This document shows positions 1-12,000 of a stretch of DNA of 64,000 nt, piece by piece. A model generated the notes under the pieces. That model was given only the letters and a program-made list of their open reading frames with translations, was not told where the DNA came from and ran no database searches. Position numbers and translations under genes: made by a program. Source of the stretch: Lotus japonicus (Eukaryota > Streptophyta > Magnoliopsida > Fabales > Fabaceae); NCBI RefSeq assembly GCF_012489685.1, contig NC_080044.1, positions 60,007,507 to 60,071,506 on the forward strand. Reading direction: 5' to 3'. Each line of letters starts with the position of its first letter. The stretch's first letter is position 1.

Positions 1-227
1 ATCAAGAAATAAAAAACCTAAATCCTAATCAAATCTAAAATTTAAAAATGTATTTTTTTATTAAGGAGAAATAAGGTAAGGAAAAATCAGGGCACATGTG
101 GCATGTGGGGCCAAAGAAAAAGAGCTTACATGTAAAATATTAGGTGAGAATTAATCTGGGAGCGACACGTCACTAACTTGGCATGTGAGAGCGACACGTC
201 ATGCTAGAAGTTCTTCTTTTCTAATAT

Positions 228-356
228 ACATTGATTGATTGATTGATATTGATATTGATTGATATTGATATTGATTGATTGATTGATTGATGATTGATTG
301 ATATTGATATTGATTGATATTGATATATATATATATAATATATATATATTGATAAA
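228..356. repeat. TTGA/GATATT microsatellite
   Basis: Simple-sequence tract built from interspersed TTGA and TTGATA units that ends in an AT-dinucleotide run. It has no coding content. It lies directly upstream of the first copy of the duplicated promoter-like segment. Confidence 0.95.
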
Positions 357-365
357 AAAATAAAA

Positions 366-688
366 TAATAATACGTGTGCAAATATAGGCAGGCCCGTAT
401 CTATTACAAAATCAGATCTACCTTAATCTATATCTAATCCGATACTCATTTAAATTTTTACCGAATCTGTATTTTTAGCCGGTATCTCAAAATTGATCGC
501 GGTTCGATTTCATTAAACGAACCAAAAGAATATAAAGACAAGTTGTTTACAGTATCGTTTGCTTCGAGTCTCATCTCTGTACTAGCCATTCTCTTCTCAG
601 TTTCGTGCCTCATCTCGCCAAGGTTCTCCCCTCATCTCTTTTCTATATTCATGGCGTTTTTCCTTTGCTAATTATTTTCATTGTTTTT
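366..688 (+). promoter_or_regulatory. Orphan copy of the serpin promoter/5'-leader segment
   Basis: This stretch is repeated at 4015-4330. The last 200 bases or so appear identical in both copies, and the first part differs by small indels. It carries the same TATAAAG box (531-537) and the same downstream CT-rich leader. Unlike the second copy it is not followed by a gene: homology stops inside a T-run at about 688, where a different repeat begins. Transcription from it is not known. It could equally be a shared dispersed repeat rather than a duplicated promoter. Confidence 0.6.
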
Positions 689-753
689 ATTTCCATTCTC
701 ACTTGCATATTCTTTGGTTGGAGGGGAATGGAGGGGGGAGGGGTTTTTTTAAC
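687..753 (-). repeat. Inverted dispersed repeat (partner near 30933-31000)
   Basis: About 67 bases, starting TTTATTTCCATTC and ending in a G-rich stretch plus TTTTTTTAAC. They match the reverse complement of the region around 30933-31000 with about one indel. The partner lies beside a TTGAACCAAACA motif typical of MITE ends, so this is probably a piece of the same MITE-like family. Confidence 0.6.
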
Positions 754-1650
754 ACAAAGCCCACTATCACCCAAGTAATGGCCCGATAAGTTCCCAGGTA
801 AGCTGGCCGGGCACAATGCCTCATTGAAAGCCCTTCTTGCCTTAGACAGAACAACCCGAACTCTCACTCGAACTCAAATGGGGTTTTCAATGTCATTTCC
901 AAAACATTTTCAAAATCAATTCAATTATCCTTTAAGTTCAAAATCTATTGATTACTTTTATCTTTATCAACTTTTCAAAACTTTATTATTTGATTTCCTT
1001 TAAATCATTAACCGATAATCGATATCTAAAGTTAAACGTCGGTTATTACGATAATAATATAAATAATATCCCGATAAAATTCCTAGTTAAACCACTAGCG
1101 TAATCAAAATCCAACATAATATCGACATACGAAAATAAGGTATAAAGTTATTTAATAAAGCTCGCTTTGCACGCTTCCCATCTTCGTCGCCTCAAAGTCT
1201 CGCCGCCTAGCCCTAGTTGTCGCCCAACTTCTCTTGTCGTCAAGAACAATCAAACTTCACCCCTAAATGGTTCGTCATCTAAAGCGTTAAGCGCCCAAGT
1301 AGACAAGTAACAAACATTAAGGGTTAGTCCCAATAAAAAAACAACAAAAATTCAAATCTTAAACAAGATAAAAAAGTGAAGTTCAATTCCAAAATAAGAT
1401 AAGATAAGAACTTCAAACAAATGATAATGAAAATTCAAAATTTAATCTTTAAAAATAACTTTTAAGATAACAACAATAAACAACTTATCAAGTCTAACAA
1501 CAAGTCACATGAATTATCAAATCAAGGTTAGTCCTAATGCCTACATGCTTCTACCAAGATGGGTCCATCAAAGCCTCACAAGGCTAGACAACCAAATTAC
1601 TTGATAACTATATCAAATTATCTTTAAAAAAAAAACACTAAATTAATTAT
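754..1650. other. No gene seen
   Basis: AT-rich DNA with only short spurious ORFs. The part at 1160-1350 is locally richer in C and G with CGCC-rich words, and it may belong to a decayed LTR that also covers the next intergenic stretch. No RNA gene or domain was recognised. Confidence 0.5.
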
Positions 1651-2179
1651 GGCTAAAAAGCACTTTTGGCCCCTGATGTTTTAAGTTTGTGCAAATTATG
1701 CCCTTACTCTATTTTTTTCGATGTTTCTACCCCTCATGTTTTCAAACAGTGCACCGTCTACCCCTTTGTCAGTCAGACACGTTAAAAAACTAATGGAATG
1801 AGCTGATTTGACTTTTTTATTTATTTTTTGGACCTTCCACGTGGAAATTACAAGTGAAATTGGAAAAAGGGGGCATGAGAGATTCAAACTCAAGACCTGT
1901 AAGTAGCAAAACATGCATTTAACCAGTTCAGTTACATACATAATTGATATATACATCAAGAAAATTTAATTTATATCATTTCTTTGATCATCATCAACTT
2001 CATATACTCCTCTTCATCTCTCAAATCCACTCAGGAAGCTCTCCTGAGAAAGTCTGACTGACAGAGGGGTAGACGGTGCACTGTTTGAAAATATGAGGGG
2101 TAGAAACGTCGACAAAAATAGAGTAGGGGCAGAATTTGTACAAACTTAAAACATCAGGGGCAAAAAATGTTTTTTAGCC
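1651..2179. mobile_element. Mutator-like MITE with ~128-bp terminal inverted repeats
   Basis: The ends are long inverted repeats of about 128 bases at roughly 90% identity. The left end begins GGCTAAAAAGCACTTTTGG and the right end is its near reverse complement, ending TTTTTTAGCC. Flanking 9-mers ATTAATTAT (1642-1650) and ATTAATTAA (2180-2188) match at 8 of 9, consistent with the 9-bp target duplication typical of Mutator-like elements. There is no transposase ORF, so it is non-autonomous. The length is 529 bp. Confidence 0.85.
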
Positions 2180-3270
2180 ATTAATTAATTAAATATGTGA
2201 CTTAATCAAAACTGATTCTATTCAGTTTCCTTAAGTCTATCACTCTTCTAGAAGCCTCTTCAAAGTCCTAGAATCAAGGTAGGTTTATTACTTGCACTCC
2301 AAGCAACAAAAACCCCAAAAATGCTAAATAATCAAAATAAATTGGAAAAATCCGAAATTAAATTTCCTTAAGTCAATAAATAGGTCACATACATTCAACA
2401 AGCTTTCCTCAGCTTCTAGAAGTCTTCCCACAATTTTTAAAAATCATATCTCCTATTTTCTTGAATTTTAAAGCCTAAAATATGATTAAATGCTCATTTT
2501 AATTGCTAAAAATCAAAAATCCGAATTTCAACATCTTCCCTGATCCCAACTCCCAAGGGCTTTTAGTTACCCCTAAAAATTATTTATAAATTTTACTAAC
2601 TCAAATTTCAAATTTTCTCATGATATGCTAAAGATATAAACTTCAATTTACCTTAAAAACTCAAAAATAACAAATTACGAATTTATTTGGGAAAATAATT
2701 TATTTATTTTTTAAAATAAATATTTTTGAGTCACTTCAGACCCATCATAATTTTATTTGAATTTTTCATCAACTTCTCTATTTTCAAAAGATTTATCCTA
2801 GTTTTATATAAAAGCCCTCAACAAATCTAAATTAAGCTTTTACCCTATTTTTCTCTCTCCTAGTCACCAACCTCGAAATTTACAAATTTAATAATTATTA
2901 TTTCACTTTATTTTTATTTTTATGACTCATAAGATTAATTAAATAATTAACCTAAGTCTATTTCGAATAAATGTTCATTTCTGTCATTTTACTTACATGA
3001 CTAACTACAGAAATAAATCCTGTGTTGTTATTCAATGTCTAACCGACAACAAAGCCAACAACAACATCAACAATGATGACATTAATCATAAGAAGTTCCA
3101 CACATCATGCATTTGAACATTGGCATAATTTTAATGACAATTAATTAATCGACATTAATCAATTCACGAAAACAGGCACACATGCAATGGTCAAGCAATC
3201 TATATATTATTATAGTAATAATATTATAATTATTTCATAATAATTTATTTAAGAAATTGAGGGTCTTACA
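2180..3270. other. Unassigned AT-rich DNA ending in an LTR-like terminus
   Basis: No coding ORF was seen. The right edge reads TTGAGGGTCTTACA, the reverse complement of a TGTAAGACCCTCAA start common to plant LTRs. Part of 754-3270 may therefore be a decayed solo LTR in antisense, interrupted by the MITE at 1651-2179. I found no matching left terminus or target duplication. Confidence 0.35.
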
Positions 3271-3340
3271 AATACTATCATAAACTAAATAAAAAATACA
3301 AAAGACTATTCAAATTAAAATATTAATTGTCAGAATCTCT

Positions 3341-3481
3341 TTTGCTTGTGTACAACGGGAAAGGAACCCGGTTGTCGACGCGCTAACGAAGCTTGCAGTC
3401 AATGAGGATTGGCACTGGAAAACTTGGACACAACCACCTACGTCAATGGTTCACTTGCTGTGTCAGGATGTTGTTAGCTAG
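3341..3481 (+). pseudogene. LINE-type RNase H C-terminal remnant
   Basis: 47 codons including the stop read as the end of a retrotransposon RNase H domain. The visible core is QRERNPVVDALTKLA followed by a Trp-rich tail and a TAG stop. This matches the last RNase H motif (R-x-x-N-x-x-x-D-x-L-x-x-x-A) of plant non-LTR elements and RNase H-like relics. No upstream reverse transcriptase is present in frame, so it is a small fragment of a dead element. Confidence 0.65.
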
Positions 3482-4014
3482 TCTGTTTTATTTTTTTCAA
3501 ATTTCCTTATGTAAAAAAAAGAAATTCAAATATTAATAAGTAAAATCATAAGTACAATTTTTTTTAAATGGAATAAGTGAGAAAATAATAATTTTAAATT
3601 TATAATTTAGGTCCTGTTAATATAAAAAAAATACAATCCTAAAGTTGTAGTTTTTATTTTAAAAATAAAGATCGTAGGTTAACAACTTATTTATTTCAAA
3701 AATAAGTGGGCAAATTAGAATCAATAAATATAATATTTTTTTTAGTAATGATATCACTTATTCACTTTACTTTTTTAAAAGAGTTTGCTTTTTTTTTAGA
3801 TAAGCCAAAAGTTGTATGGATGTAGTTTTCCAAGAGGTACCATAACCCAAATACAAGGAAAAAGCAATTACAAGGAAAAAGGAAAAAAAAACAAAAAACT
3901 AAACAATATATATAAGCTTTAAGTAAATTTGGTAGAAAATTATAATTTTTAAGTAAATATATTTAATTTAAATACTGCCAAGTATATATATATATATATA
4001 TAATAAATTAAATA
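3482..4014. other. AT-rich spacer, no gene seen
   Basis: Low-complexity A/T sequence with a short AT-dinucleotide run near 3979-4002. No ORF, RNA gene or domain was recognised. Confidence 0.6.
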
Positions 4015-4330
4015 ATAATAATACGTGTGCAAATATAGGCAGGCCCGTATCTAATATCTATTACCAAATCTGATCTACCTAATCTATATCGAATCCGATA
4101 CTCATTTAAATTTTTACCCAATCTGTATCAAAATTGATCGCGGTTCGATTTCATTAAACGAACCAAAAGAATATAAAGACAAGTTGTTTACAGTATCGTT
4201 TGCTTCGAGTCTCATCTCTGTACTAGCCATTCTCTTCTCAGTTTCGTGCCTCATCTCGCCAAGGTTCTCCCCTCATCTCTTTTCTATATTCATGGCGTTT
4301 TTCCTTTGCTAATTATTTTCATTGTTTTTA
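4015..4330 (+). promoter_or_regulatory. Probable serpin core promoter and 5' leader
   Basis: Contains a TATAAAG box at 4172-4178, followed about 30-90 bases later by a CT-rich leader ending CGCCAAG|GTTCTCC, which can act as a splice donor at 4264. A matching acceptor (poly-T then TTTTTAG) lies at 28547, 24 bases before the serpin ATG. The inferred model is a non-coding first exon of about 4200-4263, with the retrotransposon sitting in the following intron. No transcript evidence is available. Confidence 0.5.
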
Positions 4331-4519
4331 GTTAAGTGCTCTGTTTCTTTTTGTGAAGCCCTACCTAGAGTTTTTGAAGTTTGATTGCTTTTCGTTTGTG
4401 AGCTATATGATCTTTTCTTTAACACTGAATTTCTGGGATTTGCTTTTTGATATACATGTCACATGTGTATGTATGAATTTGATGGGGTGTTTATTTTTTA
4501 TTTTTCATGGGTTGGGTTA

Positions 4520-4524
4520 GGTGG
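4520..4524. repeat. Target-site duplication, left copy (GGTGG)
   Basis: GGTGG lies immediately before the 5' LTR terminus (TGTTAAGCC) and occurs again at 28399-28403 directly after the 3' LTR terminus (GTAAACA). A perfect 5-bp duplication is the expected footprint of Ty3/gypsy integrase, and it fixes both ends of the element. Confidence 0.95.
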
Positions 4525-5326
4525 TGTTAAGCCAAAATTACAAGTACTACAATTCTCGACACCATGGTGCAAAAGTGGTTTTTCGACAGAAAGGGTTGGG
4601 CGAAGCCGGCAACTCAGCACACGATGTCCCTCAAAGACAAGTTAGTAAAAGCCATAACTCGACACACTCAGAAGATGAAGAAATCTCGATGGAAGAGGCA
4701 GTTACCGAATAACAAGCAACTACAAGCACGTGCGTACACCCACAATGCCACGAATAGCAACGGTTGCCCACGACTCAGAACCATCCACGTGGCAATAGAG
4801 TCACGTGCGCGAAGACCATCGGCTAAACGTGGGGTATGGCGCCAAAATTCAAAACCACGAAGCCATCGTGCATCCAAGGAAAACCGCCAAGAACATGGGC
4901 AGAAAGAACAATATAAATAGAGGAAGCAGCAGCAGAAGAAAAGGTTCCCAACTAAAGACTCTGAAAATTCACCAAAAGCTCTAAACGTCCGCATCAATGA
5001 GACTTCGAGAGCAGAACGTGATGATGGAGGAGTATGTTGCAGAACCAACGCTTTAGTTTCCCTGCATTTCAGTTTGTTGATTTCCAGTTCTTGCGTGTAG
5101 TTTGTTTTGTCGAAATTTGCTTTCATGCTATTTTAGTTTGCTTGACTGTTTTGTAATCGACTCATATTCAATAAAGTCCAGTTTCGTTTGAGTTGTTTAT
5201 TGTTGTCGAGAATACACTCGTTCACACACTACACTTTGGCAAAGCGTTTTCTCAAAAGGACCCCGAATCTAAACTTCCTTTAGTCGAACTAAGAGGATAT
5301 TTGTTTACCAAAAATCCGTGTAAACA
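4525..5326 (+). repeat. 5' LTR (802 bp)
   Basis: Starts TGTTAAGCC and ends GTAAACA. It contains a TATA box (TATAAATAG, 4912-4920) and an AATAAA signal (5170-5175). By eye it differs from the 3' LTR at four positions, all transitions, plus one single-base indel. Two of the four are CG/CA pairs, the signature of methyl-cytosine deamination. Confidence 0.95.
4912..4920 (+). promoter_or_regulatory. LTR TATA box
   Basis: TATAAATAG in the middle of the 5' LTR. The AATAAA at 5170-5175 lies about 250 bases downstream, giving a conventional U3-R-U5 arrangement. The same box is at 27984-27992 in the 3' LTR. Confidence 0.8.
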
Positions 5327-5328
5327 AA

Positions 5329-5346
5329 TTGGCACGCCCGGTGGGA
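5329..5346 (+). other. Primer-binding site
   Basis: TTGGCACGCCCGGTGGGA lies two bases after the end of the 5' LTR, where the minus-strand primer tRNA anneals. It resembles the TTGGCGCCC-type sites of plant Tat elements. I cannot assign the tRNA species with confidence. Confidence 0.7.
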
Positions 5347-5443
5347 CCGTTTTTGTGAAAACTAAGTTTTACAGAAGCATTTTGTGTGTTTGGGTTTATT
5401 GCATGCTATTTGGTATTTGCTACTTGTCCTGATTGTGATTTAT

Positions 5444-8400
5444 ATGCACCTGAGAAGTGGTAAGACTTTGAGTATGACAAGTAATCGAGGAAGAACCTCT
5501 CCTCAAGGATCTAACGTGGGTAATCAGAGTAGCCCTGGGGGAAGTAGCGGTAACAATAATGAAGAAGTTTCTACTGGAATGGGGCATGACACCAGTATGC
5601 CAACCCAGAACGTGGCAATTTCTGCAGTTGCAGAAATGCCTGTATCTACATCAGTACAGGCACAAATTGTTCCAACGATTACGAGGGATATGCCTTATGG
5701 TATGCCTACATCTATGATGCAAGGCATACAAGGCACGTATTCGACGTTCCCTGAAAATGTTCCCCCATTCAGCATACCCCCTTTTGGGGCAAATGGAACA
5801 ATGTTAAACTTGGGAAGTCGAGTTAGTCCCCCTATTCCTGGATCTAGTTCACAAATTTATTTATCTACAGGTATGAATAATGGTTCACTTCAAGCCATTA
5901 GGCAGCAAGTAGATGATAGTAACCATGAAATGGTTAACATGCTATCTCGACAGATAGGTGAGCTAATCAACCCTGTGCTCCAAAATAATAATGCCAATAA
6001 TCAGCATTTGGCACGACAGATGGATCGTTTGGCGACAGCCCTGGGGGCACCAGTCGAAATCCAACCGGCACCAGGGATTAACCAAATCCCGTTGCCTAAC
6101 CATGTCCCTGCCCCGGTGCGCTATCAGGCGCCGCAACACCAAGAGATGAGGGCAAATCCTTTGTACGAGGCAGTGCAGCCACCATTACAAAATGTGTATA
6201 TGGTAAACAGGGAAGAACACGCTGATGGTGTGCTAGAAAGAATTCGACACCAGAACGCTGGGGGGCAACAAAATGTTGCTGCTGTAGTGGAGCAATTGTT
6301 GAACCAACATGGTTTCAACGTGGGTTTCGCGAATAGACCCCATTTTGTGTCAGCCTTTACAGAGGAGGTTCTCGAATCATAACTTCCTCGAGGCTGGAAG
6401 GTCCCCAAATTCACTAAGTTCTCGGGGGATTCAGGAGAGTCCACGGTAGAACACATAGCCAGGTACCAAATCGAAGCAGGAGACTTAGCCATCAATGAAA
6501 ATTTAAAAATGAAGTACTTCCCGAGTTCTTTAACCAAAAATGCATTTACCTGGTTCACCACCCTCGCTCCTAGGTCAGTCCATACATGGACTCAGTTGGA
6601 AAGAATTTTCCATGAACAGTTCTTTAGGGGAGAATGCAAAGTAAGTTTGAAGGATCTGGCTAGTGTTAAAAGAAAGCCAGCAGAGTCTATTGATGATTAC
6701 CTAAACAGGTTTAGGATGCTTAAATCCCGATGTTTCACCCATGTCCCTGAACACGAGCTAGTTGTCTTAGCCGCTGGTGGTCTAGAATATTCCATTAGAA
6801 AGAAAATCGACACTCAGTATATTCGAGATATGTCGTTACTCGCAGATAGAGTGAGGCACATCGAATTGCTAAAGGCCGAAAAATCAGAGGAAAGGGCCAA
6901 GACTACTAAGTGGCCAAAGAAGGAGAAGGTAGCGTACATAGATGCGGATTCAGTAGGTCAGAGTCCATGTGTCTATCGAGAAGTCCCGGCGGACGTCGAT
7001 TTGAATGACGTCAATCTGGCTGAACTTCAGCCAGGGGATCCTTATGTTTGTAAAGCATTGAAACCACGTGAAAACAAACTTGGGGAGGAAAACCCCAAGA
7101 ACACGATTCCTGCTGTGAAAACTTATACTTTTGATGTGGCCAAATGCGATGCAATCTATGATATACTTGTGTCTGATGGTTTGCTTGTGGTCCCTAAAGA
7201 CCAAAAACTTCCTTCTCCTGAACAAAGGAAAGGGAAGAAATATTGCAAATATCACAACTTTTTTGGTCATTGGACCTCACAATGTGTTCGTTTCAGGGAC
7301 CTTGTGCAGGGAGCATTGGACTCAGGAAGACTCAAGTATGATGAAAAAGCCAAAGGTCAAATGAAGATCGAATCTGATCCACTGCAGATAGCTGAGGCCA
7401 ACTATGTAGAGCCTTTCTACATTGGCATGGTCGACATTTCCGAAAAGCTGAGTCTGGGTTTGACGCTGGGAGAAGTAAGAGAAGAAAACATAGCTGTCGA
7501 AGAACCAGAGGTTGAGGAAGAAGTGAACTTGGAAGAGGTTTACCCCAAGGCTGGAGAAACCCTTGTCGAGTTTCTATCCCGCAGCAAAAATGGCGAGAAA
7601 GAAGTTATGCTGTGCCCTCGATACAGCGCTGTTTTCGACAAATCCGCAGCCAAGGCCTATCAAGATTCAGAAATGAAAAGGCATTATCAGAGGAAGGCTC
7701 CTGTATCCAGGAGACTGAAGTACCCTCACGAGGAGTGGGTCGAGAGAGACCAGGAACTCGATGGCCATAAAGGCCAGAAAACAAGCAATAAAGACAAAAC
7801 TTACCTCCCCAATGCTGGATTGCCAAGAAACCAATGGTTCGGGCCAGCGCCTCCAAGGCCAAAACCATACCCTAAGTGGCAGAAAATCGACTTAGGCCAG
7901 GGATCCTCTTACATCAACAATTCCCGTGTGTCACGAAGCTACTCCTATGGCTCTGGGAACTACTATGCTCCTGAACAAATGACCAGGACTCAGTTCAGGC
8001 GTTTTTTGAGGAAAAGGAAAGCTGAGAGGGAAAGAGGTGGCAAGTTCCGTTCACTATGGGACATAAAGCCAGAAGACAACTCTCGCAATGAACCTAGTGT
8101 GGCGTCGATTATCAACCAGCTGGACCACGCCATCAAACAAGGAACAACCGTACCACCAAATCCAGCTAAGGAAAAAGGGAAGGATGTTGTCGAAGATGAA
8201 GATGAAGACATGCTCGAAGATTTCGACGACAGTGATGGAGAAGAGCTTAATATCATCTGCATCGTGTCCATCCTACCTGCAGAATTCGATAGAATCTCCG
8301 AGGTCACTGAAAGCGAGGAAGACTACTATGTCGACGACGAACCAGATGACAATCCTTTGTGTTATTATGTGATGCAGAGAGGATCTGTCGAAGATGAAAG

Positions 8401-9073
8401 AGCTATCTTCCAAAGGCCAACCGAGCAAATGAAGAGCCATTTGAAACCGCTATTTGTTTGGGCCAGAGTCGAGGAGAAGGGTGTTAACAAAGTCCTTGTC
8501 GACGGGGGAGCTGCAATCAACCTCATGCCCGGATTTATGCTCAAGAAGTTAGGTAAAACGGAAGCGGATCTAATCTCACATGACATGGTGCTTTCTGATT
8601 ATGAAGGAAAGACAGGTTCTTCCCTAGGGGCAATTATGTTGAACATAACCGTAGGAACAGTAGCCCGTTCCACATTGTTCATTGTGGTCCCTTCAAAGGC
8701 CAATTACAATTTGCTGCTGGGAAGAGAATGGATTCATGGCGTGGGGGCAGTGCCTTCGACCTTACACCAACGTATATCCATTTGGAAAGCTGATGGAGTT
8801 GTCGAAAATGTGCAAGCAGATCAAAGCTACTATTTAGCAGAAACAAGCTACGTTGGTAAGAAGAATTTCGAGAAGAGTTTAGCCACAATTGCTCCTTTAG
8901 ACACAGTGGCTAGCCAATACTTCAACCCCTACTCAGAGTACTCAGTAACGTTGGATCCCATCCGGGGCCTAAACCTCAATGAAGCATGCAAACCTGATGC
9001 CATGAGTGGATGGCACAGTGATGAAGAGAAAGATGCCACTGTTGGGTGGCAAGCCAATGATAAAGATGATTAA
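5444..9073 (+). pseudogene. gag-pro: gag-protease polyprotein, interrupted by one in-frame stop
   Basis: One reading frame runs from ATG 5444 (MHLRSGK) to TAA 9071-9073, broken only by TAA at 6380-6382. The start is chosen because MHLRSGK is a usual start of such Gag proteins; the GTG upstream at 5384 is less likely. The conserved gag core (retrotransposon gag family) begins right after the stop and runs through about 6950. A variant zinc knuckle, C-x2-H-x4-H-x4-C, lies near 7237-7278. A Lys/Arg-rich and acidic segment follows. Near 8491 a retropepsin-like motif VLVDGGAAINLM has D-G-G where D-T/S-G is usual; this is common in this lineage. The end overlaps the pol frame by 68 bases in a different frame. 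The internal stop separates the N-terminal region from the gag core, so a full Gag is unlikely to be made from this copy. Confidence 0.85.
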
Positions 9074-12000
9074 TTCGAGCATGGCTCGAATTTCGACTTA
9101 CGCAGCCGAAAACAAAATAAGAACGGCCTTGGAGGCCGAGAGGATGGCCAAAGAAATGGCTATAGATGAAGCTAGTGTCTCAATCCTGCCCGTCGAATTG
9201 ACACCCCAGGAGGAGGCAACAACAAATAAGGATGACACGTGCATAGAAGAAAACGAGCAGAGTGCCGAGGAATGCGGAATCGAGGACCTTTGCAATCTGA
9301 GGCTAGATTGCATCTATGATGACGACCCATTGGGCTTCGAGAAGCCAGTGGTCGATGTTTCCAAGAAAATGGAAGCGCAAGACCCTTTAGAAGAAGTGGA
9401 CCTGGGTGATGGCTTAGAAAAGAGGCCAACGTACATCAGTGCTCTCATTGACCCGGAGCTAAAAGACAGGATGGTGAAATTACTCAAGGAATTCAAAGAC
9501 TGCTTCGCTTGGGATTACGATGAAATGCCTGGCCTCAGTCGAGAAGTGGTGGAATTGAAGTTACCCATCAAAGAAGACAAGAAACCAATCAAGCAATTGC
9601 CCAGGAGGTTCCATCCAGATGTGTTGGTGAAAATCAAGGAAGAAATCGAAAGACTCCTCAGGTGTAAATTTATCAGAACAGCTCGATATGTGGACTGGCT
9701 AGCCAACGTGGTTCCAGTAATCAAGAAGAATGGAAAGATGAGAGTTTGCATAGATTTCCGAGATCTTAACGCTGCCACTCCAAAAGACGAGTATCACATG
9801 CCTATTGCTGAGATGATGGTGGATTCAGCTGCTGGTCACGAATACTTAAGCTTGTTGGATGGTTACTCAGGCTACAACCAAATCTTCATAGCAGAAGAGG
9901 ACGTGTCGAAAACAGCTTTTCGATGTCCTGGTGCCTTAGGGACATACGAGTGGGTGGTCATGCCATTTGGGTTGAAAAACGCTGGCGCGACCTACCAAAG
10001 GGTAATGAATACCATTTTTCATGATTTTATAGAAACCTTCATGCAGGTTTATATTGATGACATTGTGGTGAAATCCCCATCAAGGGATGACCATTTGTTG
10101 CGTCTAAGGAAATCCTTTGAGAGGATGAGAAAATATGGCTTGAAGATGAATCCCCTTAAATGTGCCTTTGGTGTTATTGCAGGTGATTTTTTGGGTTTTG
10201 TGGTGCATAAAAAGGGCATCGAGATCAACAAGAACAAAGCTAAAGCCATTCTCGACACTAGTCCACCAACCAGCAAGAAACAACTGCAATCACTATTGGG
10301 AAAGATCAACTTCCTAAGGAGATTCATTGCTAACCTCAGTGAGAAGACCAAGTCATTTTCCCCACTTCTTCGACTTAAAAAGGAAGATGCGTTCCGCTGG
10401 GAAGCAGAGCATCAAAAAGCGTTCGATGAACTCAAAGCGTACTTGTCTAGCCCACCTATAATGGCACCACCTATAAGAGGAAAGCCAATGAAGCTGTACA
10501 TCTCTGCCACGGATGGAACCATCGGAAGCATGTTGGCTCAAGAAGATGAAGATAGCAAAGAAAGAGCCATATTTTACTTAAGCAGGGTGTTAAATGATGC
10601 AGAAACTCGATACACCATGATCGAAAAATTGTGTTTATGCTTGTACTTCTCTTGCGTAAAGCTGAAATATTATATAAAGCCAATCGATGTAATGATTTTT
10701 TCTCATTATGATATAATAAAGCACATGTTATCCAAACCTATCTTGCATAGTCGAATTGGTAAATGGGCTTTAGCCCTAACCGAGTATTCACTAACTTATG
10801 CCCCACTAAAGGCAGTTAAGGGACAAGCAATTGCTGACTTCCTGGCAGACCATACTTTGCCTCAAGAAATCATAACTTACGTAGGAATTCAACCTTGGAA
10901 GCTATTTTTCGACGGTTCTAGCCATAAGAATGGTACTGGGATCGGGATGTTCATAGTATCCCCAAGGGGCATCCCCACGAAATTCAAGTTTAGGATTAAG
11001 AGTAACTGCTCAAACAATGAGGCTGAGTACGAGGCATTAACATCAGGCCTCGAGATCCTGATAGCCCTTGGGGCAAAGAATGTCGTCGTAAAAGGGGACT
11101 CTGAGTTGGTAATAAAGCAACTTACCAAGGAATACAAGTGCATTAGTGAAAATCTAGCTAGGTATTACACGAAAGCTAGCAATTTGTTGGCCAAATTCGA
11201 CGAAGCTAGGCTAGGTCACGTTTCCAGAGTGGACAATCAAGAAGCCAATGAATTGGCACAAATCGCGTCAGGATATATGGTCGATAAATGTAGGTTAAAA
11301 GAGCTTATCGAGGTCAAAGAAAAACTAAACCCCTCTAACCTCGACATCCTAGTCATTGACAATATGGCACCTAATGATTGGAGAAAGCCAATTGTCGATT
11401 ACTTGCAAAATCCTGTGGGTACTACAGATAGAAAGACAAAATACAGGGCAATGAGCTATGTCATCATGGGAAACGAGCTATTCAAGAAAAACGTCGACGG
11501 AACACTACTGAAGTGTTTAAGTGAAGACGACGCGTTCATAGCGATCTCGGCCGTTCACGACGGGCTATGTGGTGCCCACCAGGCAGGAATCAAGATGAAA
11601 TGGATCCTATTTCGACAAGGGATGTATTGGCCTACTATTATGAAAGATTGTATGGAGTATGCCAAGAGGTGCCAAGATTGTCAGAGACACGCGGGGATAC
11701 AACATGTGCCAGCAAGTGAATTACACTCGATCATTAAGCCTTGGCCATTCAGGGGTTGGGCTTTAGACCTAATTGGCGAAATTAACCCATGTTCTTCTAG
11801 GCAGCATAAGTACATCATAGTGGCTATAGATTACTTTACCAAGTGGGTAGAGGCAATTCCTCTACAAAAGGTGACCCAGGACACGGTGATCGAGTTCATT
11901 CAGAATCACATAGTGTACCGCTTTGGGCTACCTGAGTCACTTACTACAGACCAAGGCACAGTGTTTGTAGGCCAAAAGGTGGCATCATTCGCAGAATCTT

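Noticed and set aside
4668..5126. 152-codon ORF on - inside the 5' LTR
   Set aside because: It lies wholly inside the LTR, is shared with the 3' LTR in broken form, and shows no domain. A chance frame over regulatory DNA.
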